A DNA stretch of 64,000 bases from Macrotis lagotis (lineage: Eukaryota > Chordata > Mammalia > Peramelemorphia > Peramelidae), in contig NC_133658.1 of the NCBI RefSeq assembly GCF_037893015.1, positions 637,232,244-637,296,243 on the forward strand, read 5' to 3'. The notes beneath the pieces were generated by a model. That model saw only the letters and a program-made list of their open reading frames with translations. It searched no databases and was not told where the DNA came from. Below, in pieces: positions 47,373 to 57,623 of this stretch (positions are counted from its first letter, which is position 1; every line of letters starts with the position of its first letter). Made by a program: the position numbers and the translations under genes.

Positions 47373-47950
47373 ACAAAGGCAAAAGACTTCTCTGCTCTCA
47401 AGAAGTTTCCACTTTTATGAAACTGAGGGTGGCCAACATGCAAATAATTATAAGCATTAAAGAAAGAGACAGAGAGAAGAGACATTGGAAGTAATATCAA
47501 AGGAAGAGCACTAGCACTAATAGTCATTAGGAAAAAAATTCCTGCAGAAAGCAGACTTTTAATTGGGACCTTAAAAGAAGCCAGAGAAACCAGAAGGCAA
47601 AGATGAAGAGTGAGAAAATTCCGAGCATGTAGGGTCTGGGAGGGACAACTGGGAAAAGTACATGGAGTAAGACCAAAGCAATGTTTTATAGGAAGAAAAG
47701 CAAGGAGACTAAGGTCACAGGATCAGTGGGATAGGAGGAAGGTGAGATCCTGAAAGACTTTGAATGGCAAGTAGAGAATTTTATATTTGATCCTGGAGGT
47801 GATAGGAAATCAATGAAGACTGTTGGATATGAGTTGGCATAGTCAGACCTGAACTTCAGGAAGATCATTTTGACAGTTGAATGGAGGATGCTTTGGAGTG
47901 GGGAGATCCTCAAAGTAAACCAACAAGCAATTACAATAGGCCAGACCCAT
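47373..47950 (+). mobile_element. Ancient mammalian repeat, class uncertain
   Basis: 'tctgctctcaagaagtttcc', 'agagaattttatatttgatc', 'ctggaggtgataggaaatca', 'gtcagacctgaacttcagga' and 'agatcattttgacagttgaa' follow in order the body of a repeat that is common across mammals. I recognise the order but cannot assign its class from memory. HAL1 copy B inserted near its left end. Confidence 0.5.
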
Positions 47951-47997
47951 AATGCTGCACCAGGGTGATGTCAGTGCTAAAGAAGACAGGGAACATA

Positions 47998-48205
47998 AAA
48001 AGGTCTCTGTTCAATCCATCTATCTATCCATCTATCTATCCATCTATATATCTGTTTGTCTGTCGGTTTGTTTGCCCATCTTCCCATCTGTCCATCTTTC
48101 TGTCCATCCATCCATCTATCTATCCATCTATATATCTGTCCGTCTATCGTCTATCTATCTATCTATCTATCTACCCCCACACACAAACACACACACACAC
48201 ACATA
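47998..48205 (+). repeat. (CATC/TATC)n then (CA)n compound microsatellite
   Basis: ATCC, ATCT and GTCTGT tetranucleotide-type units over about 170 bp, followed by ACACAC. The IYLSIYLS and SIYPSIYP frames are translations of it. Confidence 0.96.
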
Positions 48206-48465
48206 TATGGGTAATAAATATCACTTATTTTTTGATATTTTGCATTATACTTTTTTCACTCTTTAAAATTCCTATGTATGATTTGTTTTCTTTTATTTTG
48301 TAACAAGCACTTCTCTAAAGTCATTTGTAGAAGATGAAACTATTTGAAGAAGATGATCAAATTTCTTATCATTTAAAAATTGTGTTAACCAATGACCTTT
48401 CCACTGTGAGATCTAATTAGATTTGATATGTAATGATCAAGACTTTTTTGAATATTATAAGCAAG
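48206..48465. other. Unique spacer
   Basis: Nothing recognised. Confidence 0.4.
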
Positions 48466-48469
48466 TGAG

Positions 48470-48625
48470 TTTTAGTTTTTCCAGGCATAGAAAGGAATGA
48501 TTGTTGCTCAGGCATTTTAAGTGATAGCTCACTCATCGTGACCCCATTTGGAGTTTCCTGGCAAAGGTAGAGGAGAAGTTTGTCAATGTCCTCCCCAATG
48601 GGGTATAAATTGGACAAAGTAGAGT
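48470..48625 (-). mobile_element. RTE-tailed SINE, minus strand
   Basis: 'gctcaggcattttaagtgat', 'atcgtgaccccatttggagt' and 'ttcctggcaaaggtagagga' are the reversed 3' end of the RTE-tailed family also seen at 7690-7975 and 50205-50385. Confidence 0.75.
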
Positions 48626-48900
48626 TTGTCAACTCTCCCTATCTACTATTCAATATTCTTGAGTACCTCTCTGGATCTGATCAAAACTTCTATGCAATTT
48701 GTATGACCAGCCTGCTAGCTGCAACTTTAATGAGTTGAAAATATAAGGATAAAGGGATGTATTTGTTTATTGCAAGTCCAAAACATATACAGGGTGCCAG
48801 GTAGATTTTGAAGAAAGCTCTGCCTCCTATACCCTCTAAGGAGGGAAGAGAAAAGTAATTCCTAGAACTTTCAATGTGGAGGGTCGGGACCAGGAGGGAT
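48626..48900. other. Unique spacer
   Basis: Nothing recognised. Confidence 0.4.
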
Positions 48901-48904
48901 TAAT

Positions 48905-49034
48905 AGTAAATAACAACAACAACTAGCATCTATATCCCACTTTAAGATCCTTGATATGAGACAATCTGTGTTAAGTAACTTGTCCAAAATCACACAACTA
49001 ATAAAAGTCTGAGGTCAAATTTGAATGCAGATCT
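48905..49034 (-). mobile_element. MIR/SINE fragment, minus strand
   Basis: 'aagtaacttgtccaaaatca' and 'gtctgaggtcaaatttgaat' are reversed tRNA-part text. Confidence 0.65.
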
Positions 49035-49215
49035 ACCTCTAGTCATCCTGATTCATTTTTGGCCAATGGGTCTAGAGGGCTCTGGAGGAAAAACTAAAAC
49101 TTAGCACAATATCCCCTTCACTCAAATCCAATTCATGTGTTTGTCATGGCATCACCTCCCTGAAGTCATGGTCTTCTTTAAGAATTAAGGGCAAACATCA
49201 TATTCATCATCATGA
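49035..49215 (+). mobile_element. 3' part of the long composite SINE, plus strand
   Basis: 'gagggctctggaggaaaaac', 'cccttcactcaaatccaatt', 'gtcatggcatcacctccctg' and 'aagaattaagggcaaacatc' match the long SINE body and tail. Confidence 0.82.
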
Positions 49216-49425
49216 CTTTAAGTTCATAGGTACTTACAAATATTGATACCCTCAACTAACCCTGAGATACAGATGCTGTTCTTATCTCCATTTTCAGATG
49301 AGGAAATATGAGTTTAAATAACTTTTATGGGGTCAGATAGCCAGAAGTGTCTGAGACAGAATTTGAACTTCCATCTTCCTGTCTAAAGGTCTGACATTCT
49401 ACTCACTACACTTCCAGATGTCAAG
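49216..49425 (-). mobile_element. MIR SINE, minus strand
   Basis: 'tctccattttcagatgagga', 'gacagaatttgaacttccat' and 'ctgacattctactcactaca' are in reversed MIR order. Confidence 0.78.
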
Positions 49426-49890
49426 GTTAGTTTTCGTGACAATCACTTGCATAGACTTTTTATGTGATGGCATTGTACTCTGTAAAGAAAATATGCTGCT
49501 TAGTCTCAAGACATGTTGGCAAGGTTGGTCTCCAGCCTCAACCCAAATTACACTTCCTCAAGGAAGAAAAAGAAGCTTTAGTAAATGAAAATACTATCTT
49601 CAGGGTGAAACAGGGAAGAATAACTTTGAAGGGCAGTGACCTGAGACAAAGCTTTACTGAATGAGGTCTGCACAAGTGAAGTAAAGCAAGAAGGGTCTGG
49701 GAGCTGGGGGACTAGACCACATGAAGGAAGTTGCAAGACAGAGAGTCAGAAAAAAAGGAGAGAGATCTGATTGTTGGGGAGGCAGTCATGAGAATTCAGG
49801 TCAAAAGAGATATTCTAGGCATGGTGCAATATCTCCTCTCCCAAGAATCTGTTTCTTGCATAGAGGTTCCAGCATTCCCTTTCTCCCTGT
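49426..49890. other. Unique sequence, nothing recognised
   Basis: Nothing recognised. Confidence 0.4.
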
Positions 49891-49963
49891 TGAGGTGAGA
49901 GAGACACAGAGAGATACAGACATAGAGACAGAGATACAGCAGACACAGAAGAATGGAGGGAAG

Positions 49964-49968
<5 letters not shown>

Positions 49969-50050
<82 letters not shown>
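49969..50050 (+). repeat. (AG)41 microsatellite
   Basis: 82 bp of uninterrupted AG, preceded by an imperfect GAGACA region from 49895. The perfect purity implies a young, unstable locus. The RERERE and SLSLSL frames are translations of it. Confidence 0.98.
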
Positions 50051-50051
<1 letters not shown>

Positions 50052-50204
50052 AGACCCTTTCATGGAGGCTTGAGAGGTAGTACAAATGATTTGGTTTGAA
50101 CTTTGCTTGTTTACTTTGTTCTTTTGCCCTAATCAAGCAGGTCACTATTTTATTTGTGGTTTCTGCCTAGTCTCTTGTTAGAGTATTCGTGCTAAATGAA
50201 CAGG

Positions 50205-50390
50205 AACTTGAACAAAATATTTTGCTGTTATTGTTATTTTTCAGTTGTGTCCAACTCTTTGTGATCCCATTTGAGATTTTTTTGGCAGATACTAGAGTAC
50301 TTTTCCATTTCTTTTTCAACTCATTTTACAGATAATGAAAATGAAGCAAATAGGGGTTAAGAGACTTGCACAGGATCACACTGTAAGTGT
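50205..50390 (-). mobile_element. RTE-tailed SINE, minus strand
   Basis: 'tttttcagttgtgtccaact', 'ctttgtgatcccatttgaga', 'ttcaactcattttacagata' and 'aggatcacactgtaagtgtc' give the reversed order of the RTE-tailed SINE. Confidence 0.85.
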
Positions 50391-51025
50391 CGGGCAGCTA
50401 GGGAAGCGAAGTGATATAATTAGCATGAGACAGATTCAGGGAATGAGTTTTTTAGTCAAGAACTCAAATAAGTATGAAGTAATTTTAAAGTATTTTGGAT
50501 TCTTGAAACCAATATTTATTACAATCCCCCCTAAAACCCTTTCTAAGTGGAAATAGCAAGATAAAATTTTAACATTCCTCATGAAAGAAACAAAACAATA
50601 GAAAACTTTCTTCCTATTCTCAATTGCCAATTTAACTGATAAATTTAACTTAAAACAAAATAACATAAACAGCAACAGAAAACATGCCTTATATCTAGTG
50701 TTCCAGGATAAAAACATGGTTTTCTACTTGTACTGATCCCTCACAGTGACCAAATTAAATCCATTCTGAAGAAATTAGCAAACAGCTTAATTTTTTTTCA
50801 TATGCATTGAAGCTAGCTAAGTTGGTCAGGCAAGTATAACATGATGCACAGACGCTTGGAATACAAACTTGACATGATTAAAATACATTTTACACACCAA
50901 CTGAAAGAAGTGAAAACTATAAACAAACAATGAGGGAAACAACCCCAGAGATTTGGAAAAAAAAGTTTTTCAGTTTCTGACAATAGCTAAAATAGTTGAT
51001 GTAGCACAAAGCTTCAAATAGAATC
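50391..51025. other. Unique sequence, nothing recognised
   Basis: No signature recognised. Confidence 0.4.
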
Positions 51026-51029
51026 TTTG

Positions 51030-51433
51030 TCTTTTTTCTTTCTTTTTCTCTCTTTCCTTTTGCCTTCCTTTTTCCCCTCTTTCTTTCTTCCTTCCTTTCT
51101 TTTTCTTCCTTCTTTCCTTTCTTTTTCTTCCTTCCTTCCATCCTTCCTTCCTTCCTTCCTTCCTTCCTTCCTTCCTTCCTTCCTTCCTTCCTTCCTTCCT
51201 TCCTTCCTTCCTTCATTCCCTTCTTCCCTCATTCCCTCCCTTTGTTTCTTTCTTCCCTCCTTTCTTTCTTTCTTCCCTCCTCTCCTCCCTCCTTTCTTCC
51301 CTCTTTCCTTCCTTCCTCCATTCTTTCTTTCTTTCTTTCTTTCTTTCTGTCTTTCTGTCTTTCTGTCTTTCTGTCTTTCTGTCTTTCTGTCTTTCTGTCT
51401 TCCTGTCTTCCTGTCTTCCTTTCTCTTTTTTTC
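51030..51433 (+). repeat. 400-bp polypyrimidine tract, (CTTC)n and (CTTTCTGT)n
   Basis: Blocks in order: mixed C/T, a long perfect (CTTC)n at about 51139-51213, mixed (TTTC/CCTC) units, (TTTC)n, then (TTTCTGTC)n at about 51346-51410. The 113-173 codon frames on the minus strand (KEGRKEGR, KTERQKDR) are purely its translation. Confidence 0.98.
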
Positions 51434-51985
51434 ATAACAGAAAGAAAAGGAATGGTGGCGATGAGCTGAGAAAAGTCCTTTACAATTGTTCCTTGCAGAT
51501 CTTGCCCTTTCTGACATCTTAAAAGCCTCTGACACTTTTTACTAATGTCCATTCTTGGATGATGTTGCAAGGGTACATTTTGAATCTTTGGATTTCAAGA
51601 CTAATATTTTATCCTAGTTTTTCAAGGTGTCAAATGAAGTATGGAAGAACTGCTAACCCCATTACCAACCACATCAAGAGAAGGGAAAATTAATTAGCAG
51701 ACTGTCTTCCAAAATACATCAGCTACTGAGATATCATGGAGAAATGGTGTGGACAGCTTAGAAAGAAATTAAATGTTAGTATCTAAGACTATATTGAAGG
51801 AAAACAAGTAGGAAACTGTGACTACAGAGTATAATCAGTTATGAAATCATATCCCTACATATCTTCTTATATAATGCTTTTAGAAAAATCCATAATACAG
51901 TTCAGAGAGCATTTAACTGGGAGTTCGAATCCTGACTCTATTAAGGAGAATACAAATGCCTTTAGGATAGGGATTGTTGACTTCT
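51434..51985. other. Unique sequence with a MIR trace
   Basis: A short MIR-like piece lies near 51893-51955 ('ctgggagttcgaatcctgac'). Nothing else recognised. Confidence 0.4.
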
Positions 51986-51990
51986 TTGTA

Positions 51991-53073
51991 CCATATTTCC
52001 CCATATATGAGACATAAAGTTTATCAAAAAATTTGGGTTCTAAAAACTGGGAACTTTTTCAATAGTGTTGTAGATTTCTTTTCTTGCATTTTCTGTTTTT
52101 TTTATACTTGTTGGATTTGCACTCATTGTTTTGCATTTGTTACTGGTATATTACTGGTATAATATAGTTTATGTTTTGCCACATTCTTCCCAGAAATGAC
52201 TCAGAAAAAATTTTCATAAAGTGAATGGAAATCGTGCTGATGAATGTCAGTTTGCTCCTCCTCCCCCTGAGAAAACAATCCAAAACTGGCTATGGGTGTT
52301 GAGTTGGCTGTCATATGCTGAGTCGCTCTCCAGACTCATATGTGGAATCCCTTTGGGGACTCCATCAATCTTTTCCCAGGTGAGCATTGGAGGACCAGGA
52401 GACAAGGAAGACAAGTTTTCCCTTTACACCAAGATCTCTAAGGTCTCCAAGGTCTCCATTTATTGAACCAAATACCAGTGCTTAAATATAAGACTCTGGT
52501 GCTCAAGGACACCAGGTGATGCTAGTTTACAGTGCTTTCACATACAACAGTCCCTAACAATGGGAAGAAGAAATCCTACTGAAAACACCATGGCTGAAGA
52601 AGGCCATGAGAGGCAAGTTAGCAAAAGGTCCTGATTTAGAGTGGGACTTGAAGAGAAGGATTGACACAAAGGGCAATTGGAATTCCTGTGCCCACAAAGA
52701 TGGTTCAGCATGAGGTAAGAAACATTTCTGACAAAAAGAAGTGACTGATTTCAAAGGAGGACCCAGTTAGTGCTTAAGGTCATGAAACAGAAAGGAGAAA
52801 GTAGGTGTCCACACACCAGGCTTGCCCAAGGAGTGCTTGTGGTCAACCCTAGACCACAGCATGGACAAGAGAGCAGTCAGAGCCTCTCCTAAGGCAGTGA
52901 TTCATCATCAAACACAGAAGAGGACAATCTAATGTATGCAAGCTTTGGCACTGTTAAGGAGTTGTATGAATTTTATGATGATTAAAACTTGAGTTACATA
53001 ACTATATGTAATAATTTTTTTTTCAAATTTTGAGCCCCCAAGTTAGGGTTGTCTTATACAAGAGGAAATATGG
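51991..53073 (+). mobile_element. Tc1/mariner-type (Tc2/pogo, Kanga-like) DNA transposon, decayed
   Basis: Terminal inverted repeats: the left end CCATATTTCCCCATATATGA matches the inverted right end, which reads 'cttatacaagaggaaatatgg' on the plus strand. A TA dinucleotide flanks both ends (51989-51990 and 53074-53075), the tc1/mariner target duplication. About 1.08 kb lies between, holding a remnant of the transposase N-terminal DNA-binding domain. It is therefore a non-autonomous, internally deleted or decayed copy. It would have moved by cut and paste using an autonomous relative. Confidence 0.82.
52650..52800 (+). pseudogene. Pogo-type transposase DNA-binding domain remnant
   Basis: GIPVPTKMVQHEVRNISDKK is read at about 52679-52738. 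After a one-base frameshift it continues as VTDFKGGPS (52741-52767), a TAG stop where a tryptophan codon is expected, then KVMKQKG. This matches the CENP-B/pogo helix-turn-helix pattern with its 'FKGGPSW..RFMKRKGL' segment. The catalytic DDE domain is not recognisable. In families with this domain the protein binds the element's terminal inverted repeats. Confidence 0.78.
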
Positions 53074-53075
53074 TA

Positions 53076-53338
53076 TCTGAGTCTTAATAAAAAGAAAATG
53101 CCTTAATTGATACTACTGTGCATCAAATCTGTGACTCCAATGAATCGATGATCACATCAAAATGGATATTCTTTCTAGTCACAGTTTATTAAAGGTATAC
53201 TCAATCAGCTCATTCAGGCTCAGGACAGTCAATTGTTAAATTATCAGTAGGAGCATTCATACTTTGGAAATGTGCAAATGCTGTAAAACAGGGCTTCATT
53301 TGTTGTTTTGTTGATTATCTACAATTGTACATATAGTA
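53076..53338. other. Unique spacer, possible conserved texture
   Basis: No repeat signature. Balanced composition around 53125-53270. Nothing definite. Confidence 0.35.
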
Positions 53339-53526
53339 AATCCTTAATTTTTTTAGGATTATTTATTATATTTATTTAGATTTTTGTACAAATGATGTTT
53401 TTTCAAACATTACTAAAATATTCTTGTTTAAGATTAAACATAATACCCCTCCCCCCCCAGAATATAGACTCTCAGGAGCACTGAAGGAAAGAGAAAAAAA
53501 TTAAAATTAGAATTGAAAAAAATAAT

Positions 53527-53679
53527 AGGGGCAGCTAGGTGGCACAGTGGACAGAGCACCGGACCTGGAACCAGGAGCTTCTGAGTTCAAATCTGGCCTC
53601 AGATACCAAACAATCACCCAGTTGTGCGACCCTGGGCAAGCCACCCCAACCCCATTGTCCTGAAAAAACCACCACCACC

Positions 53680-53715
<36 letters not shown>

Positions 53716-53735
53716 AATAATAATAATAATGAAAT
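53527..53735 (+). mobile_element. SINE module 1 with (AAC/AAT)n tail in HAL1 copy C
   Basis: Head 'ggggcagctaggtggcacag', 'ggaaccaggagcttctgagt', 'ccattgtcctgaaaaaacca', then about 12 AAC and 5 AAT units. Corresponds to 44531-44690 in copy B. The poly-asparagine and poly-threonine frames are translations of the tail. Confidence 0.9.
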
Positions 53736-53935
53736 GTGCTTCAGTCTGTGTTCCAACACCATCAGTTCTATCACAGGTGGGTCACATTCTTTATGATGTC
53801 CATCACAAAAGCTACTGCCATATTGTTCCACTGTTGCTATTGCTGATCACAACTCCCTCCATTCATACTTCCCCACTACCATACACTATATTTTCTCTTT
53901 CCTTTCACTCTGTCCCCTCTTCTAAAATGTGCTGG

Positions 53936-54060
53936 AGGATAACTGAGTGGCACAGTAGACTGATTACTGACTCTGCTGCCAAGAGGCCCCTAGCCCACAT
54001 ACCTCTCCTAAGGTCCAGCAACCACCCACCCTGTTGTCTAGAAGTAAAAAAGAAAACATG
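53936..54060 (+). mobile_element. Degenerate SINE-like module 2 in HAL1 copy C
   Basis: 'ggataactgagtggcacagt', 'aagaggcccctagcccacat' and 'ggtccagcaaccacccaccc' match 44895-45050 in copy B. A short stretch near its 3' end is deleted compared with copy B. Confidence 0.72.
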
Positions 54061-54281
54061 TTATATCTGACCCCTCTGCCCCCATGGTCCACCCTCTCCT
54101 CTATCGCTCACATCTGCCACCTTCCTCCTGCCCCCTTTCTCTCCTTCTTACTCTAGATGTCTATACCATATTGAGTGTGCATACTGTTTCTTCTCCAAGC
54201 CACCTCTGATGAGAGTGAAGGTTCCTTCATCCCCCCTCCTTCCCCCTGTCCATATCATTGCAATAGCTCATTGTTATTAAA

Positions 54282-54292
54282 AAAAAATCTTA
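54282..54292 (+). repeat. Target-site duplication, left copy, L1 in HAL1 copy C
   Basis: AAAAAATCTTA, repeated exactly at 56277-56287. The corresponding uninterrupted site in copy B is 'aaaaaaagatctaatta' at about 45270. Confidence 0.9.
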
Positions 54293-56276
54293 CTGAGACA
54301 AAACTCTTACTCTTTGCAGAGTCTAAGAAAATCTCAAGAAATCATCCAAAAATTACTTGAAACAATTAGCAATTTTAGCAAAGTTGCAGGTTATAAAATA
54401 AACCCTCATAAATCTTCAACTTTTCTATATGTCTAGCAAGATACAGCAGGAAGAGTTAGAAAGAGAAATCCCATTCAAAGTAAACTCAGACAATATAAAA
54501 TACCTGAGAGTCTATTTGACAAGACAGACTCAGAAACTTTTTGAAAACAATTATAAAACACTTCTCACACAAATTAAATCAGATTTAAATAACTGGGCAA
54601 ACATCAACTGCTCATGGATAGGTAGAGCTAATGTAATAAAAATGACAATTCTACCGAAACTAAACTACCTGTTTAGTGCCCTACCAATCAAAATTCCAAA
54701 AAATTACTTTAATGAGTTAGAAAAAAGTTGTAAGTAAATTCATATGGAGAAATAAAAAGTCAAAAATTTCCAGGCATTTATTGAAAAAAGTGCAGAAGAA
54801 GGGGGCTTAGACCTACCTGATCTAAAATTATATTATAAAGCATCAGTCATCAAAACTGTTTGGTATTGGTTAAGAAATAGAGTGGTGGACCAGTGGAATA
54901 GACTAGCTGCAATAGCAGGAAATGATTACAGAAATCTGCTGTTTGATAAAATCAAAGAGTCCAGCTATTGGGATAAAAACTCTGTTTTTGATAAAAACTT
55001 CTGGGAAAAATAGAAGTTAGTATGGAAGAAACTTAGATTAGACCAACACCTCACACCCTTTACCAAGGTAAGATCCAAATGGTTATAGGATTTAGACATT
55101 AAAACAATACTATAAGCAAATTAGAAGATCAAGGACTAGTTTACCTGTCATCTATGGAAAGAGGAGCAGTTTATGATGGAGAACATCACTAAAAGCAAGC
55201 TAGATGATTTCTATTACATTAAATTAGAAATCTTTTGCACACATAAAACCACTGTAACCAAGATCAAGAGAAATGTAGTAAATTGGGAAACAATCTTTAC
55301 AATAAATGATTCTGACAAAGGACTCATTTCTTAAATATACAGAGAACTGAGTCATATTGTTTTTTAAAAAAGCCATTCCCCAATTGACAAATGGTCAAAT
55401 GATATGCCAAGGCAATTTACAGATGAGGAGATCAAAGCAATCCATAGCCATATGAAAAATATCTCTAACACATTAATTATTATAGAAACACAAATTAAAG
55501 ATTCTCTGAGGTACCACCTCACACCTCTCAGACTCCAATATGACCAGAAACGATAATGATCATTGTTCGAAGGGTTGTGGGAAATCTAGGACACTATTAC
55601 ATTGTTGATGGAGCTGTGAACTCACACAGCCTTTCTGGAGAGAAATTTGGAACTATGAACAAAGGGCAAAAAAAAATGAGCATACCCTTTGATTCAGTAA
55701 TACCACTACTGGGTCTATACCCTGAAGAGATGATGAAATAGAAAAACATCATTTGTACAAAGATATTCATAGCAGCCCTGTTTGTGATGGCAAAGAATTA
55801 GAAATCAAGTAAATGTCCTTCAGAGGGATGGGGATTCAGGGAAGCCTGAAGGGATTTGCATGAACTGACACTGAGTGAGATGAGCAGAAACAGAAAAAGA
55901 CTGTACACCCTAATAGCAAAATGGGGGTGAAGTTCAAACTTGATGGACTTGCTCATTCCATCACTGAAAAAAATCATGGACAATTTTGGGCTGTCTGCAG
56001 TGGAGAATACCATCTTTATCCAGATAAAGAGTCATGGAGTTTGAACAAAATTCAAGGACTATTCCCTTTAATTTAGGGAAAAAATAGATATTGTCTGATC
56101 TTGTTATCTCTTTTACTTTTCATTTCTTTCTTTCTTATGGAGAAAATTTCTCTCTCAACACACTCAATTTGGATCAATGTACAACATGGAAACAAAGTAA
56201 AGACTGACAGATTGCTTTCTGTGGGGCGGAGGGAAGTAAGATTGGGGGGAAATATGTAAAACTCAAATAAAATAAT
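54293..56276 (+). mobile_element. 5'-truncated L1, plus strand, inside HAL1 copy C
   Basis: About 1.98 kb: the ORF2 C-terminal third and the 3' UTR. The end 'caaataaaataat' has almost no poly-A. The exact 11-bp duplication on both sides shows target-primed insertion into the HAL1. Its 3' UTR text ('ctcaatttggatcaatgtac', 'aaagactgacagattgcttt') matches the L1 tail at 19353-19804, so both belong to one L1 family. Confidence 0.93.
54330..55850 (+). pseudogene. L1 ORF2 C-terminal remnant
   Basis: ORF2 encodes the endonuclease/reverse transcriptase of L1; only the part after the RT catalytic motifs is here. Readable blocks: SKVAGYKINPHKSSTFLY, then the frame at 54429-54737 with NYKTLLTQIKSDLNNWANIN and SWIGRANVIKMTILPKLNYL, then GGLDLPDLKLYYKASVIKTV and WYWLRNRVVDQWNRLAA, and much further MKNISNTLIIIETQIKDSLR, YHLTPLR. 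Frameshifts and stops (for example after LEKSCK at 54735) disable it. No catalytic FADD motif is included. Confidence 0.88.
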
Positions 56277-56287
56277 AAAAAATCTTA
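56277..56287 (+). repeat. Target-site duplication, right copy
   Basis: AAAAAATCTTA, identical to 54282-54292. The HAL1 sequence resumes immediately after it. Confidence 0.9.
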
Positions 56288-56529
56288 TTATATGAAATAT
56301 CTTAGCCTATTCTACTTCTCCTTCCTCTTACTCCCTTTACATTTCTCTTTCATCCATTGACTCCATTTTTAAAAAATATTATATCTTCAAATTCTGCTCT
56401 CTCCTGAGTTTCATCTATGAAATCTCCTTCTACCTGCTCTATTAAATAGGAAGATTCTTATGAGTATTATCAATATCATTTTTCTATGCAGGAATACATG
56501 CAGTTCATCATCATTAAATCCCTCATATT

Positions 56530-57623
56530 TCACCCTTCTCCTCCACTCTCTATGCTTCAACTGAGTCCTGTATTTGAAGATCACACTTTCTGTTCAGCTT
56601 TGGCCACTTGAACAGGAACATTTGAAATTCCCCTGGATCATTGAAAGTTCATCTTTTTCCTTGGAAGAGAATGCTCAGTTTTGCTGGGTAGTTGATTCTG
56701 AGCTCTTTTGCCTTCCAGAATATTATATCACAAGCCCTATGAGCCCTTAATGTAGTTGCTGCTAAGTCCTGTGTGATCCTAGCTGCCCCTCCACAATATT
56801 TGAATTGTGTCCTTCTGGCTGCTTGTAATGTTTTCTCTTTGAATTGGGAGTTCTGGAACTTGTCTATAATATTCCTGGGGGTTGGTATTTTGGGATCTCT
56901 TTCTGGGGGAGATCAGTATATTCTCTCAATTTCCATTTTGCCCTCTGCTTCTAGGATATTTGGGCAATTTTCCTGTAGGAATTCTTTAAAAATGAGTTCA
57001 AGGTTCTTTTCCTGATCATGACTTTCACGTATTCCAATAATTTTTAAATTATCTTTCCTGAATCTGTTTTCTAGATCAATTGTTTTTTTTTCAATGAATA
57101 TTTCACATTTTCTTCTAATTTTTCATTCTTTTGGTTTTTAAGTATTGTGTCTTTGACTTCTCATAAAGTCAGCAGCTTCCTTTAGTTCCATTCCGGATCT
57201 GAAGAATTTGTTTTCCTCAGAGAGCTTTCTTATCTCTTTTTCCCATCTGGCCAAATCTGCTTTTTAAAGCATTCTTCTCCTCAATAACTTTTTGTACACT
57301 TTTATCCATTTGACTTATGCTGGTTTTTAACATGTTATTTTATTCAGCAATTTTTGGATCTCCTTGACTAAACTGATGACTTCTTTTTCATGTTTTTCCT
57401 GCATCTCTCTCATTTCTTTACCCAATTTTTCTTCTATCTCCCTCACTTGTTTTTTGAAATCGTTTTTGAGCTCTGTAATAGCCTGAGCCCAATTTTTGTT
57501 TTTCTTGGAGTTTAGGTGCAGGAGCTTGTAATTCCTCATGTTCATATTGAGTATTTTATTCTTTCTTGGGATCATAGACAATGTATTTCTCAGTGGTGTT
57601 CCTCTATTTTCTCTGTTTAATCC
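56530..57623 (-). pseudogene. HAL1 copy C ORF1 remnant, start codon lost
   Basis: At the place of copy B's start (ATGAGTAAACAG) this copy has AGGATTAAACAG, so the initiator is mutated. The frame at 57327-57755 keeps AITELKNDFKKQVREIEEKL and EMREMQEKHEKEVISLVKEI, the coiled-coil entry. The end matches copy B ('gagagtggaggagaagggtga'-type ending at 56530). Several stops and indels disrupt it. Confidence 0.85.

Noticed and set aside
48002..48180. CRISPR-like regular short repeats
   Set aside because: Units are 4-base (ATCC/ATCT) with no unique spacers, so it is a vertebrate microsatellite.
49721..50145. 114-119 codon frames on both strands
   Set aside because: Dominated by the (AG)41 array, giving RERE or SLSL repeats.
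51014..51535. 173-codon frame, longest in the window
   Set aside because: Translation of the polypyrimidine tract (KEGRK/KTERQ repeats). Not a gene.
53539..54070. Poly-threonine/poly-asparagine frames up to 148 codons
   Set aside because: Come from the (AAC/AAT)n tail of a SINE within HAL1 copy C.
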